Below, one piece after another: positions 34,873 through 42,525 of a DNA stretch of 64,000 nt. The notes beneath the pieces were generated by a model. That model did no database searches. It was not told the origin of the DNA and saw nothing but the letters and a program-made list of their open reading frames with translations. Within the stretch, counting starts at the first letter, position 1. Each line of letters opens with the position of its first letter. Both the position numbers and the translations under genes were made by a program. The stretch spans positions 1 to 64,000 of the forward strand of contig CAIXCO010000280.1 in NCBI GenBank assembly GCA_903917955.1, written 5' to 3'. Origin of the DNA: an uncultured Chlorobiaceae bacterium. Lineage in GTDB: Bacteria; Bacteroidota; Chlorobiia; Chlorobiales; Chlorobiaceae.

Positions 34873-36987
34873 CTAGTCCGAATCCTTGCTTGTCCTCTTC
34901 TCCTGCAAAGCCTCCGCAATGCTGCGTGGAACTTCGCGATAACAGTCAAACTCCATCGAATAATTCGCCCTTCCCTGACTCATCGAACGCAAATCGGTCG
35001 AATAACCGAACATTGCTGAAAGCGGAACCTTGGCGTTGACAAACTGAGCGCCAGCCCTCTGGCCCATACCTTCGATATGACCACGACGACTCGACAAATC
35101 ACCCATGACATCACCAAGATATTCCTCTGGTGTAACAACCTCAACCTTCATGATCGGCTCAAGCAAAACCGGAGCAGCCTTTTTAGCCGCACCCTTGAAC
35201 CCGATTGAACCGGCAATCTTGAATGCCATTTCCGAAGAGTCAACCTCATGATACTTGCCATCCAAAAGGGTGACCTTGATATCCTGCATCGGATAACCTG
35301 CAACAACACCGCCTTTCATCGCCTGCTGCACACCGGCATTAACTGCTGGAATATATTCTCTCGGAATAACTCCACCCTTGACAGCATCAACAAACTCATA
35401 TCCTTTTCCCTCTTCAAGCGGCTCAACGCGGAGAACAACCAGACCGAACTGACCCTTACCACCGGACTGACGAACAAATTTGCCCTCAAACTCCACCGAC
35501 TCCCTAATCGTTTCACGATAAGCAACCTGCGGCTTTCCAACATTGGCTTCGACCTTGAACTCACGTTTGAGGCGATCAACCAAAATTTCAAGATGAAGCT
35601 CACCCATACCAGCAATCAACGTCTGACCAGTCTCATCATCAGTCTTAACCTTGAAGGTCGGATCCTCTTCAGCGAGCTTGGCAAGTGACATGCCGAGCCT
35701 GTCAGAATCACTCTTGGTTTTCGGCTCGATGGCAATCTGGATAACAGGCTCAGGAAAAACCATTTTCTCAAGTACCACTGGATGATTTTCATCACAAATG
35801 GTATCGCCTGTCCTCACATCTTTCAAACCAACTGCCGCTGCGATATCACCGCAATAAACACAATCTATATCCTCTCTCTTGTTGGAATGCATCTGAAGCA
35901 CCCTGCCGATCCGCTCTTTTTTGCCAGTCATGGTATTGAGTACATAACTGCCAGCTTTGAGGAAACCGGAATAAACCCTGAAAAATGTAAGCTTTCCAAC
36001 AAATGGATCCGTTGCAATCTTGAAGGCAAGAGCTGCAAATGGCTCCTCATCTTTCGGCTCGCGACTCACCGACTCCTCGGTACGTGGATGATGCCCTTCA
36101 ACAGCACCAACATCGACCGGAGAAGCAAGATACTCGACTACAGCATCAAGCATAAACTGAACACCCTTGTTCTTGAAAGAGGAACCGCAAAGTACCGGAA
36201 TAATGGTAACCTTGAGTGTCGCCTGGCGCAACACGTTTCTTACCTCTTCCTCAGTGATCTCCTCACCATTCAAATATTTTTCGAGAAGCGTGTCGTTATG
36301 CTCCGAAACCGCCTCAAGCATATTGATCCGCCATGTACGAGCCTCATTCTGAAGGTCGTGCGGAATCTCGACTTCATCATAAGTGCTGCCATCTTCTTTA
36401 TTATAGATGATACCTTTCATTCTGATAAGATCAACGAAACCGGCAAAAATCTCGCCTTCGCCAATCGGTATCTGAAGAGGAACCGGGTTGGCACTGAGCC
36501 GCTCCCTGATAGCCTTGACCGTATCAAAAAAGTTTGCACCAGTCCTGTCCATCTTGTTGATGTAGGCAATCCTTGGCACACCATACTTGTTCGCCTGGCG
36601 CCAGACCGTTTCAGACTGAGGCTCTACTCCACCAACCGCACAAAAAAGCGCTACAGCACCGTCAAGCACACGCAGGGAACGTTCAACTTCAACCGTAAAA
36701 TCAACATGGCCAGGTGTATCGATAATATTGATACGATGATTGACACCGACATAATTACCAAACTTCGGTACCCAGAAACAGGTTGTCGCAGCAGAAGTGA
36801 TGGTAATACCACGCTCCTTCTCCTGATCCATCCAGTCCATCGTTGCACCACCATCATGCACTTCACCCATACGATGCAAGCGACCGGTATAATAGAGAAT
36901 TCTCTCTGTTGTCGTCGTCTTTCCGGCATCAATGTGAGCCATGATACCGATATTGCGTACTTTATCTAAATCAACCAGCCTTGCCAT
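34873..36987 (-). CDS. fusA: elongation factor G
   Basis: The 704-aa EF-G has the GTPase domain (AHIDAGKTTTTERIL, RGITITSAA, DTPGHVDFT, NKMD) and domains II-V, including the tip region and the final YSTDLRSMSQGRANYSMEFD. It drives translocation. It lies between rpsG and tuf as in standard str operons. Confidence 0.98.
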   Translation of the reverse strand: MARLVDLDKVRNIGIMAHIDAGKTTTTERILYYTGRLHRMGEVHDGGATMDWMDQEKERGITITSAATTCFWVPKFGNYVGVNHRINIIDTPGHVDFTVEVERSLRVLDGAVALFCAVGGVEPQSETVWRQANKYGVPRIAYINKMDRTGANFFDTVKAIRERLSANPVPLQIPIGEGEIFAGFVDLIRMKGIIYNKEDGSTYDEVEIPHDLQNEARTWRINMLEAVSEHNDTLLEKYLNGEEITEEEVRNVLRQATLKVTIIPVLCGSSFKNKGVQFMLDAVVEYLASPVDVGAVEGHHPRTEESVSREPKDEEPFAALAFKIATDPFVGKLTFFRVYSGFLKAGSYVLNTMTGKKERIGRVLQMHSNKREDIDCVYCGDIAAAVGLKDVRTGDTICDENHPVVLEKMVFPEPVIQIAIEPKTKSDSDRLGMSLAKLAEEDPTFKVKTDDETGQTLIAGMGELHLEILVDRLKREFKVEANVGKPQVAYRETIRESVEFEGKFVRQSGGKGQFGLVVLRVEPLEEGKGYEFVDAVKGGVIPREYIPAVNAGVQQAMKGGVVAGYPMQDIKVTLLDGKYHEVDSSEMAFKIAGSIGFKGAAKKAAPVLLEPIMKVEVVTPEEYLGDVMGDLSSRRGHIEGMGQRAGAQFVNAKVPLSAMFGYSTDLRSMSQGRANYSMEFDCYREVPRSIAEALQEKRTSKDSD

Positions 36988-37027
36988 AACAAAATTTTAG
37001 ACCTTTTATCCACACTTTGACAAACTC

Positions 37028-37495
37028 TCAGAACCTGAAATGCGCAAATGCCTTGTTCGCATCAGCCATACGATGTACCTCATCACGCTTTTTCACCGAC
37101 GCACCCTGCTCATTGGCAGCATCCATCAGCTCAGCAGCAAGCTTCTCAGCCATTGAGCGGCCACCACGCTTTTTAGCATAAATCTTCAACCAACGAAATG
37201 CAAGCGCACCTCTGCGGGAAGCCTTGACCTCCATAGGAATCTGGTAGGTCGCGCCGCCAACCCTCTTGCTCCGAACCTCAACGACCGGCGCAATATGCGA
37301 CATAGCCTTGCGGTACACTTCAAGCGGATCCTCTCCAGCAAGTTTCTCGGCAATGATAGCAAACGCATCATAGACTATCTTTGTAGCAACAGCCTTCTTA
37401 CCATCAAGCATCACAGCATTGATAAAACGGGCAACACTCTCATCCCCGTAACGGAAATCAACACCGATTCTTTTATAGCCAACTTTTTTGGGCAT
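37028..37495 (-). CDS. rpsG: 30S ribosomal protein S7
   Basis: The 155-aa S7 has DFRYGDESVARFINAVMLDGKKAVA, the beta-hairpin region RSKRVGGATYQIPMEV, and the C-terminal helices ending NKAFAHFRF. It organises the 30S head. It lies 40 bp upstream of fusA. Confidence 0.97.
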   Translation of the reverse strand: MPKKVGYKRIGVDFRYGDESVARFINAVMLDGKKAVATKIVYDAFAIIAEKLAGEDPLEVYRKAMSHIAPVVEVRSKRVGGATYQIPMEVKASRRGALAFRWLKIYAKKRGGRSMAEKLAAELMDAANEQGASVKKRDEVHRMADANKAFAHFRF

Positions 37496-37527
37496 GTTCT
37501 TCTCTGAATTTATGATTCTGTTTTTAC

Positions 37528-37938
37528 CTACCTCTTACCCTTGCCCTTGACAGGAGCTGGCACACCAGCTTTCGGCTGTTTTGCTCCGTATTTCGACCTA
37601 CTCTGCTTACGATCAGAAACACCGGACGTATCGAGCGAACCGCGCACAATGTGATAGCGCACACCAGGAAGATCCTTTACCCTGCCGCCGCGAATCAAAA
37701 CGATTGAATGCTCCTGCAGGTTATGACCTTCTCCCGGAATATATGCCGTAACTTCAATCTTGTTAGACAACCTTACACGCGCAACTTTCCGTAACGCTGA
37801 GTTAGGTTTTTTTGGAGTTGTCGTGTAAACACGCGTACAAACCCCGCGCTTCTGTGGGCATTTTTCAAGCGCTGGTGACGCTGTTTTTGAGGCTTTTACA
37901 CTTCTTCCGAGCCTGATGAGCTGCTGAATCGTCGGCAT
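37528..37938 (-). CDS. rpsL: 30S ribosomal protein S12
   Basis: The 136-aa S12 is read from ATG 37936-37938 (MPTIQQLIRLGR). The frame is open upstream, but that stretch is AT-rich and not homologous. It has the decoding loop TTPKKPNSALRKVARVRL and PGEGHNLQEHS; no streptomycin-resistance change is evident. The C-terminus is about 12 residues longer than the common 124-aa form and is Lys/Gly/Pro-rich. It is the first gene of the str operon; I could not fix promoter boxes in 37939-38090. Confidence 0.95.
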   Translation of the reverse strand: MPTIQQLIRLGRSVKASKTASPALEKCPQKRGVCTRVYTTTPKKPNSALRKVARVRLSNKIEVTAYIPGEGHNLQEHSIVLIRGGRVKDLPGVRYHIVRGSLDTSGVSDRKQSRSKYGAKQPKAGVPAPVKGKGKR

Positions 37939-38199
37939 ACTGAAACTCTCTTTCTTTTTAAAAAACCTCTGATTACAAAAAAACGCAATGCAATGCTTAA
38001 AAATCCATAAGGACAGACAATGTAAGCGAATTATGAAAAAAACCAAAACCTAAATGAATATATTTCGTCTTCTGATGAAAAAAATTCTTTACATCCGCTC
38101 AGCCCCGCTTGAAGAGAGCAACCGTCCGTACGGAGCTCACCAAAACTTCCCTTTATTACTATAGATCTCTCTTCGCCAACCCGTCTCAGCGCGACGCCA

Positions 38200-38514
38200 A
38201 AGCTCAAGCAAATCAACGCATTTCCGCTCGATCCAGAGCTTGACCTCTCGGCGGGCAATTTCTTTCCGGAGGGCTCCAATTTCGGAGTCTTCATGGATTC
38301 ATGTCCCGATCGCTGGGGCCAACTCCTGATGAAACGGAGGGAGGCGATCGAGGCAAAAGAGGAGGGGCGCACACCAAGATCTCTTGGCCCATGGGATTTC
38401 CTGTTGGGAGTCCAGGACTGCACACGCATGGGCGCCTTGGGTTTAGCGGGCAGGAGTGCTCGGTGGCGGAGCATTTGTTTTGTTGCGGCAACTGACAACA
38501 CCGCAAACTCGTGA
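38200..38514 (+). pseudogene. HipA-family kinase remnant (N-terminal part only)
   Basis: In one frame the sequence reads KLKQINAFPLDPELDLSAG, then FGVFMDSCPDRWGQLLMKRRE and DFLLGVQDCTRMGAL. This matches the N-terminal part of HipA-like serine kinases (toxins of type II toxin-antitoxin pairs). There is no start codon or N-terminus in frame, the match ends near 38445, and the kinase domain is missing, so it is a dead fragment. Base composition is richer in GC than the ribosomal genes next to it. It marks the edge of the accessory island after rpsL. Confidence 0.7.
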
Positions 38515-38812
38515 ATGCTGCCTGCGCTGGTTGGCACTCAAGTTTTAATAACTTCCAACAGCAAATCATTCCTGAAATGCTGATACATTGTATAGCGAAA
38601 TACTCAATCCCCCCTCTTACGCCAGTCAGGAAAAAAACGGAAGCATTTTTCATGCCAGAATTACGTCCAATAACTTATATTGGAAAAAAAGCGAGGGTGA
38701 TGCTTATGCCAATTCCAATGTTGAGCAGGTCATAACCAAATTAATCGCCGAAAAAGGCACATGAAAGGAACTCTACAAAAATGAGCCCGGTTTGAAAAAG
38801 GGAGGTACTAAC
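38515..38812. other. 298-bp stretch with no intact gene
   Basis: Several short frames are broken by stops. One plus-strand frame near 38670-38762 ends in a plausible protein tail (SNVEQVITKLIAEKGT, then stop), which looks like the end of another decayed gene, but I cannot name the family. A strong ribosome-binding site (GGGAGG) at 38800-38805 belongs to the antitoxin gene that follows. Confidence 0.4.
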
Positions 38813-39043
38813 ATGCCAATGACAATAAAAAAAATTGAATCAGAAGCTCTCAATCTGGATATGCACTCCCGAAGCAGGCTCGTTGGAAAGTTGCTCTTGA
38901 GTCTGGATGAGCCAACAGTGTCGGAAGTCGAACAACTTTGGCTGGATGAAGCAGAAAGGCGACTTGATGATTATCGTGCAGGGAAGGTTCACGGTATTTC
39001 TGGTGACGAAGTATTCAAAAGAGCGATAAGCGAGTTGTCATGA
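38813..39043 (+). CDS. antitoxin, putative addiction module component (RelB/TIGR02574-like)
   Basis: The 76-aa protein starts at ATG 38813, preceded by GGGAGG at 7 nt; an upstream in-frame ATG at 38792 lacks such a site. The sequence IKKIESEALNLDMHSRSRLVGKLLLSLDE with a later AEVEQLWLDEAERRLDDYRAGKV-like helix is typical of the short addiction-module antitoxins partnered with RelE/ParE toxins. Its stop overlaps the toxin start by 4 bp (ATGA), so the two are translationally coupled. It would neutralise the toxin and probably repress the pair. Confidence 0.85.
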   Translation: MPMTIKKIESEALNLDMHSRSRLVGKLLLSLDEPTVSEVEQLWLDEAERRLDDYRAGKVHGISGDEVFKRAISELS

Positions 39044-39342
39044 ACTTCGAATTCTTGCCGGAAGCAGATGAAGAGTTTCGGGAGGCTTCCCGCTACTACG
39101 AAAATGCAGCTCCAGGGGTAGGCTTGGCATTTATTGCTGAAGTACATAGGGTAATATCAATAGTTATTTCCAATCCCCTTGCCACAAAACAAATAAGAGG
39201 CACTATCCGCAGCAAAGTACTCCTTCATTTTCCTTATAGCTTGTTCTATTCCATTGAATCCGATTTAATTTTGATAGTCGCTGTAGCCCATCAAAAAAGG
39301 CGTCCAACATACTGGCGAAGCAGATTAAAACGTATGGAATGA
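39040..39342 (+). CDS. RelE/ParE-family toxin
   Basis: The 100-aa protein has the RelE/ParE fold pattern: FLPEADEEFREASRYYENAAPGVGLAFIAEV, a middle strand with ISNPLATKQIRGTIRSKVLLHFPYSLFYSIES, and the ending ILIVAVAHQKRRPTYW. The last motif (HxxRxPxYW-like) is common in the ParE branch that pairs with the TIGR02574-like antitoxin. The target (ribosome-bound mRNA or gyrase) cannot be told from sequence alone. It appears intact. Confidence 0.87.
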   Translation: MNFEFLPEADEEFREASRYYENAAPGVGLAFIAEVHRVISIVISNPLATKQIRGTIRSKVLLHFPYSLFYSIESDLILIVAVAHQKRRPTYWRSRLKRME

Positions 39343-39468
39343 GACGTTCACCCATAGTACACCTCTATAATCATATCCGATAACTCTCTTGTGCTGTGAC
39401 GATACCAATACTCACGAATTGGCCAACAGCGAACTCATCAACCTGTTGAACCCTGAGTTTCCGCACTA

Positions 39469-40674
39469 ATGTCATGTCACTCTTCAATTGTCGGATAAAG
39501 TCGTAACAGCTTTATTCTCGCCTTTTCGTTTGTAAAACGCCAATTTATCTTGGAATTTTTATTGTTTCGTTCCATCTCCCATGCTGCAACTTCCGACCTG
39601 ACTTCTGTAATCGTATCAATGCGACGGTTCAAGCATTGAGTCGTCAAAACTCTCAATTCTATCTCTGCCATATTCAACCAGCTTCCGTGTTTTGGGGTAT
39701 ACACAAACTCGAACCTATCCAATAACTCCTTTGCTTTATTTGGTTTAAGTGTATGATATAATGATCCTGGCTCATGCGTATTGAGGTTGTCCATCACCAG
39801 CGTAATCCGTTTTGCATGCTTGTACTAATTGGCTATTTCTTCAAGGAATTTTGCCCAGTCAGGTCTTTTTCTGTTTGTGGTTATTTGAACCATCCGTTTT
39901 CCGACCAACGGTTCATTGGCCATAAAAATATTACAGGTACCATTCCTGCTGTATTCATAATCATATCTGGCCAACTGCCCAGCTCTTGCCGGTATCGGTG
40001 TTCTTGTTTCAGCAATCAACTGCTTTGGTGATTCATCCATGCAGACAACCGGGTACAGGGGGTCATAAGGTTGCTTATAAACGTCAAGCACCATCTCCAT
40101 ATGTGCCACAAAATTCCCATCACTGAGCGGAGGAATTATCCATCCATCCTTTTTCCAAGGCTTAATGACGTTTTTTTTAAAACCCTTCGGACGGTCTCAT
40201 AGGAAATATTGTCCACATAGTCCAGTTCGACTACCTTATCTACCAATAAGCTAAGGGTCCACCGTTTATGCCCTTCGGGTGCGGGTGAGCAGCTCAGGGC
40301 TATCAAATGAGCTTCAAAGTCCCCATCTGCTTTCCTGCGATACACTTGTATTGACGGCTTTCCTGTGAGGGCCACATCAAAACCCTCCTCTATAAATCGC
40401 TTTTTTACCCGGTCTATCGTTTTCATGCTGATATTCAGAACGCACGCAATGGTTTCGTTTATTGAACGTTCTATCTGGTATTCGCCTTCATCACAAGCCA
40501 GTAAAATCAAGGCATTCAGCATCGTTTGAGCCGCGCGCTTTCCTTTGTTACTGAGTGCATTCAGTTCTTTTCTCTCTTCTTGGGTCAGGGTCACTTTGTA
40601 CTTCTTCATAGTCAAATCTTGGTTGGTGATTATGAAGAATGAGATAACGCTTTTATACGAATGACATGACACTA
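39469..40674 (-). mobile_element. IS630-family insertion sequence, complete ends, dead transposase
   Basis: The 1206-bp element is bounded by imperfect 14-bp inverted ends (left ATGTCATGTCACTC; right, on the minus strand, GTGTCATGTCATTC). It is flanked by the dinucleotide TA on both sides (39467-39468 and 40675-40676), the target duplication of the IS630/Tc1 group. It sits between the toxin-antitoxin pair and the DUF1566 gene, just beyond the hairpin that follows that gene. Confidence 0.9.
39477..40609 (-). pseudogene. IS630-family transposase, broken
   Basis: The N-terminal helix-turn-helix half (MKKYKVTLTQEERKEL to YETVRRVLKK) and the DDE half (CMDES, LVMDN, HGSWLNMAEIE giving D, D and E) are both recognisable. 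They are in different frames: the switch falls at an A8 run near 40181-40188, where a -1 shift would restore reading. That could be programmed slippage as in some insertion sequences. However, the DDE half also has an in-frame TAG at 39825-39827, just before the second catalytic aspartate, so the enzyme is very probably inactive. Confidence 0.88.
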
Positions 40675-40739
40675 ATTGGCGAAGTCGGGAGACGTTACTG
40701 TGATGGGCAACTTCACGTTATGCAAAATATTTTTCGACT

Positions 40740-40754
40740 GGGGGCTTTGCCCCC
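40740..40754 (-). promoter_or_regulatory. GC hairpin downstream of the DUF1566 gene (terminator-like or DGR-type hairpin)
   Basis: The minus strand reads GGGGGCAAAGCCCCC, a perfect 6-bp GC stem with a 3-nt loop, 32 bp beyond the stop of the gene. It is followed by AGTCGAAAAAT rather than a T run, so it is a poor rho-independent terminator. Hairpins at this place, just after a variable region, are a known part of diversity-generating retroelements. This reading depends on the variable-region interpretation. Confidence 0.5.
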
Positions 40755-40786
40755 GGTACCCCCTTAATTGTTTAATTGATAAATGG

Positions 40787-41593
40787 TTAAAAAGCCCGCA
40801 CAGCCCGAACCCGACCGTGGCGCGTCTTAATGTTCCAGCCCTGGCCCCCACTGCCGAAGGACTGGCTCCATGCGCTACCCGCACCGATCTCCGTAGAACT
40901 CCAGTAGCCGTTAACCGCAAAACCGCCAACAACATTTCTATTACTGCATAGTTGCGCCAGCTCGTCTCTGCTTGGCAAAAACCAGTCGCTACGCCCACCA
41001 CCTCGATACGCTTGTGCTACCGCAGCAGCACTGTTCGGATAGCGCGATGGTGAATATTTTGTCAGTATTTTTTCTGTATTTGATCTTCCAGTTCCGATTC
41101 CTGTGCTTGTACCCAATAAACCATAAGCATAATCCGGAGCATCGGCATTCTTGTCTTCGCCTGTACTCCATCGAAAAAAAATTCCTGTTGATCCATAAGT
41201 TGCACCCCATTGGTCTGTATACGGTTTGCAAATATCCTCCCTGGCTACAATCAAGCCATGCTGCCCACTGGCATCAACGTAAAATACAATGCCTCCGCCA
41301 TATTCGTCGTTGATTTTGAGTCTCCCTGAAGAGTCAGGGGTAGTATGCGAAGTATAGTGGGAGCTGTAGGAACTGTATTGAGAAGAGTAGGGAGAATACG
41401 AGCTATATTGCGCACGATCGTAGGAGGAGTAGGAGGAGGAGTAGGAGGAAGAGTACATGTAGTGGGAGTAGTATTCATACCCTGCGAACGCATCACGCCC
41501 TAACGCAAGAGAGGTTATTGCGCCTGCAGCACTGAGCGCCAGCATTTTTATCGCCTCTCGTCGGTTTATCGTTTTTTCTGGTTTATCATCCAT
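40787..41593 (-). CDS. Tat-exported protein with Tyr/Ser-rich segment and C-terminal DUF1566 domain; candidate modified and diversified surface protein
   Basis: The 268-aa protein starts at ATG 41591-41593 with AGGAG 7 nt upstream. Residues 8-37 are a twin-arginine signal (TINRREAIKMLALSAAG, ending DAFA). Residues 39-80 contain 14 Tyr and 18 Ser out of 42, as YSS/YSSYSS units with Tyr every 3-4 residues. From residue 92 there is a DUF1566 domain (GGGIVFYVDASGQHGLIVA, then SDWFLPSRDELAQL and NGYWSSTE), a C-type-lectin-like fold. Its last 40 residues look like the variable region of a retroelement-diversified protein. It is the last gene of a run with two radical SAM genes, a Cys-rich gene and a GT9 gene, which makes the Tyr/Ser segment a likely modification target. 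The function is unknown. Confidence 0.8.
   Translation of the reverse strand: MDDKPEKTINRREAIKMLALSAAGAITSLALGRDAFAGYEYYSHYMYSSSYSSSYSSYDRAQYSSYSPYSSQYSSYSSHYTSHTTPDSSGRLKINDEYGGGIVFYVDASGQHGLIVAREDICKPYTDQWGATYGSTGIFFRWSTGEDKNADAPDYAYGLLGTSTGIGTGRSNTEKILTKYSPSRYPNSAAAVAQAYRGGGRSDWFLPSRDELAQLCSNRNVVGGFAVNGYWSSTEIGAGSAWSQSFGSGGQGWNIKTRHGRVRAVRAF
40790..40909 (-). other. putative DGR-type variable region with adenine-free end (IMH-like)
   Basis: After the conserved YWSSTE, the codons at likely variable positions are ATC, GGT, GGT, AGC, AGC, TCC, GGC, AGT, GGC, GGC, AAC, ATT, CGC, CAC and GGT. All end in C or T, as expected if they arose from AAC/AAT codons by adenine mutagenesis. Conserved residues A-W, Q, F, G, Q and K are interspersed. 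The last 28 coding-strand bases (40790-40817, encoding RVRAVRAF) contain no adenine, as in initiation-of-mutagenic-homing sequences. No template repeat or reverse transcriptase is in this window, so this is inference from pattern. Confidence 0.6.
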
Positions 41594-41691
41594 GCTCACT
41601 CTCCTTTCGCTTTTGAATTAATGGTTGCAAGTGGATACGATTCAGAGAAATTACTTTTTTTAGTCTTTACAGCAAAAACTTTCCCGGGCGC

Positions 41692-42525
41692 TCATTGAAC
41701 ATCTTTGCTGTTGACCATTTTCCACACATCCTCTGCTGTTATGGATGCCATGCAATGATTGACCTCGGTACAGGGCACTCCATACTGGCCACCACGAGTT
41801 GGGCCAATACAAGCGGGTGTGCATTGTTTTTCAGCTGAAATATGCCAATGCCCTTCATAGCCATACACTGATAAAAGCGTTGGCCCCCAGAGAATAATGG
41901 CAGGTTTTTTAACCAGTTTGGCAGCATGCATGGCAAAACTATCAGTGGATATCAAGAGATCACACTCTTTCAGCAAGGCGATCAATTCAAGCGGCGTGGT
42001 GAGCCCCAGCAACGACAGAGCTCCTGGAATATATGGCTCATCCAATCGGCCTGTCTGAAGAACACTCCACCCCTCTTTCCGAAATCTTGCGGCAAGCGCT
42101 GCCCACTCGCGCCTCTCCCACTTTTTGCGTGGTGAATCTGTATTTGCAGAAAACACAACTCGCGGACGCAGTGGCGGAAACGAGGGCCATGGAAATGATA
42201 GCTGCTCCATATTGGGCAGCCACAAACGTTCTGACACCGGCAACGGCAAATTGAACTTTTCGGCAAGGCACTGAAATGCACGCCCGCCCTGCCGATAACG
42301 TTCCGTGCTCCAATAGTCAGTGCCAATCAGCGTTGCCGTCCGAGGTGGCGAACCAACAAAACTAATCGCCGGATGATGCGCTAAAAATGGCAGATATTTG
42401 GTACGGCGAACAAGTTGAAAACGACAATCAGGATCGCGCTCCAGAGCTAACTTGAGCACACCGGAGAGCATCAACGTGTCGCCAAGTCCGCCAAGCGGGT
42501 TAATCCAGGTAATCTCTTCCTGCAT
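41692..42525 (-). CDS. glycosyltransferase family 9 (heptosyltransferase-like)
   Basis: The 277-aa protein, read from ATG 42525 (MQEEITWINPLGGLGDTLML), has the GT9 pattern: an N-terminal GGLGDTLMLSGVL loop, ANTDSPRKKWERREWAALAARF in the linker, and ECDLLISTDSFAMHAAKLVKKPAIILWGPT in the donor-binding domain. A C-terminal cysteine cluster (QCTPAC, then PC and HCM) recalls the Cys motif of many GT9 enzymes. The start overlaps the preceding radical SAM gene by 26 bp. GT9 enzymes usually move ADP-heptose to LPS core; a subgroup O-glycosylates serines of autotransporters. Placement just upstream of the Tyr/Ser-rich protein suggests protein glycosylation, which is inference. Confidence 0.82.
   Translation of the reverse strand: MQEEITWINPLGGLGDTLMLSGVLKLALERDPDCRFQLVRRTKYLPFLAHHPAISFVGSPPRTATLIGTDYWSTERYRQGGRAFQCLAEKFNLPLPVSERLWLPNMEQLSFPWPSFPPLRPRVVFSANTDSPRKKWERREWAALAARFRKEGWSVLQTGRLDEPYIPGALSLLGLTTPLELIALLKECDLLISTDSFAMHAAKLVKKPAIILWGPTLLSVYGYEGHWHISAEKQCTPACIGPTRGGQYGVPCTEVNHCMASITAEDVWKMVNSKDVQ

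Noticed and set aside
35782..36969. 395-codon plus-strand frame antisense to fusA
   Set aside because: It lies wholly within the highly conserved EF-G gene on the other strand, and its composition mirrors the codon use of fusA.
40676..40951. 91-codon plus-strand frame over the end of the DUF1566 gene
   Set aside because: It is antisense to the putative variable region and its open frame follows from the adenine-poor coding strand opposite it.
40787..41593. Reading the DUF1566 protein as a formylglycine-generating enzyme or sulfatase partner
   Set aside because: The radical SAM protein at 42500-43612 resembles sulfatase maturases in layout, but no sulfatase is present and the C-terminal YWSSTE/RVRAVRAF pattern fits DUF1566, not the catalytic formylglycine-generating domain.
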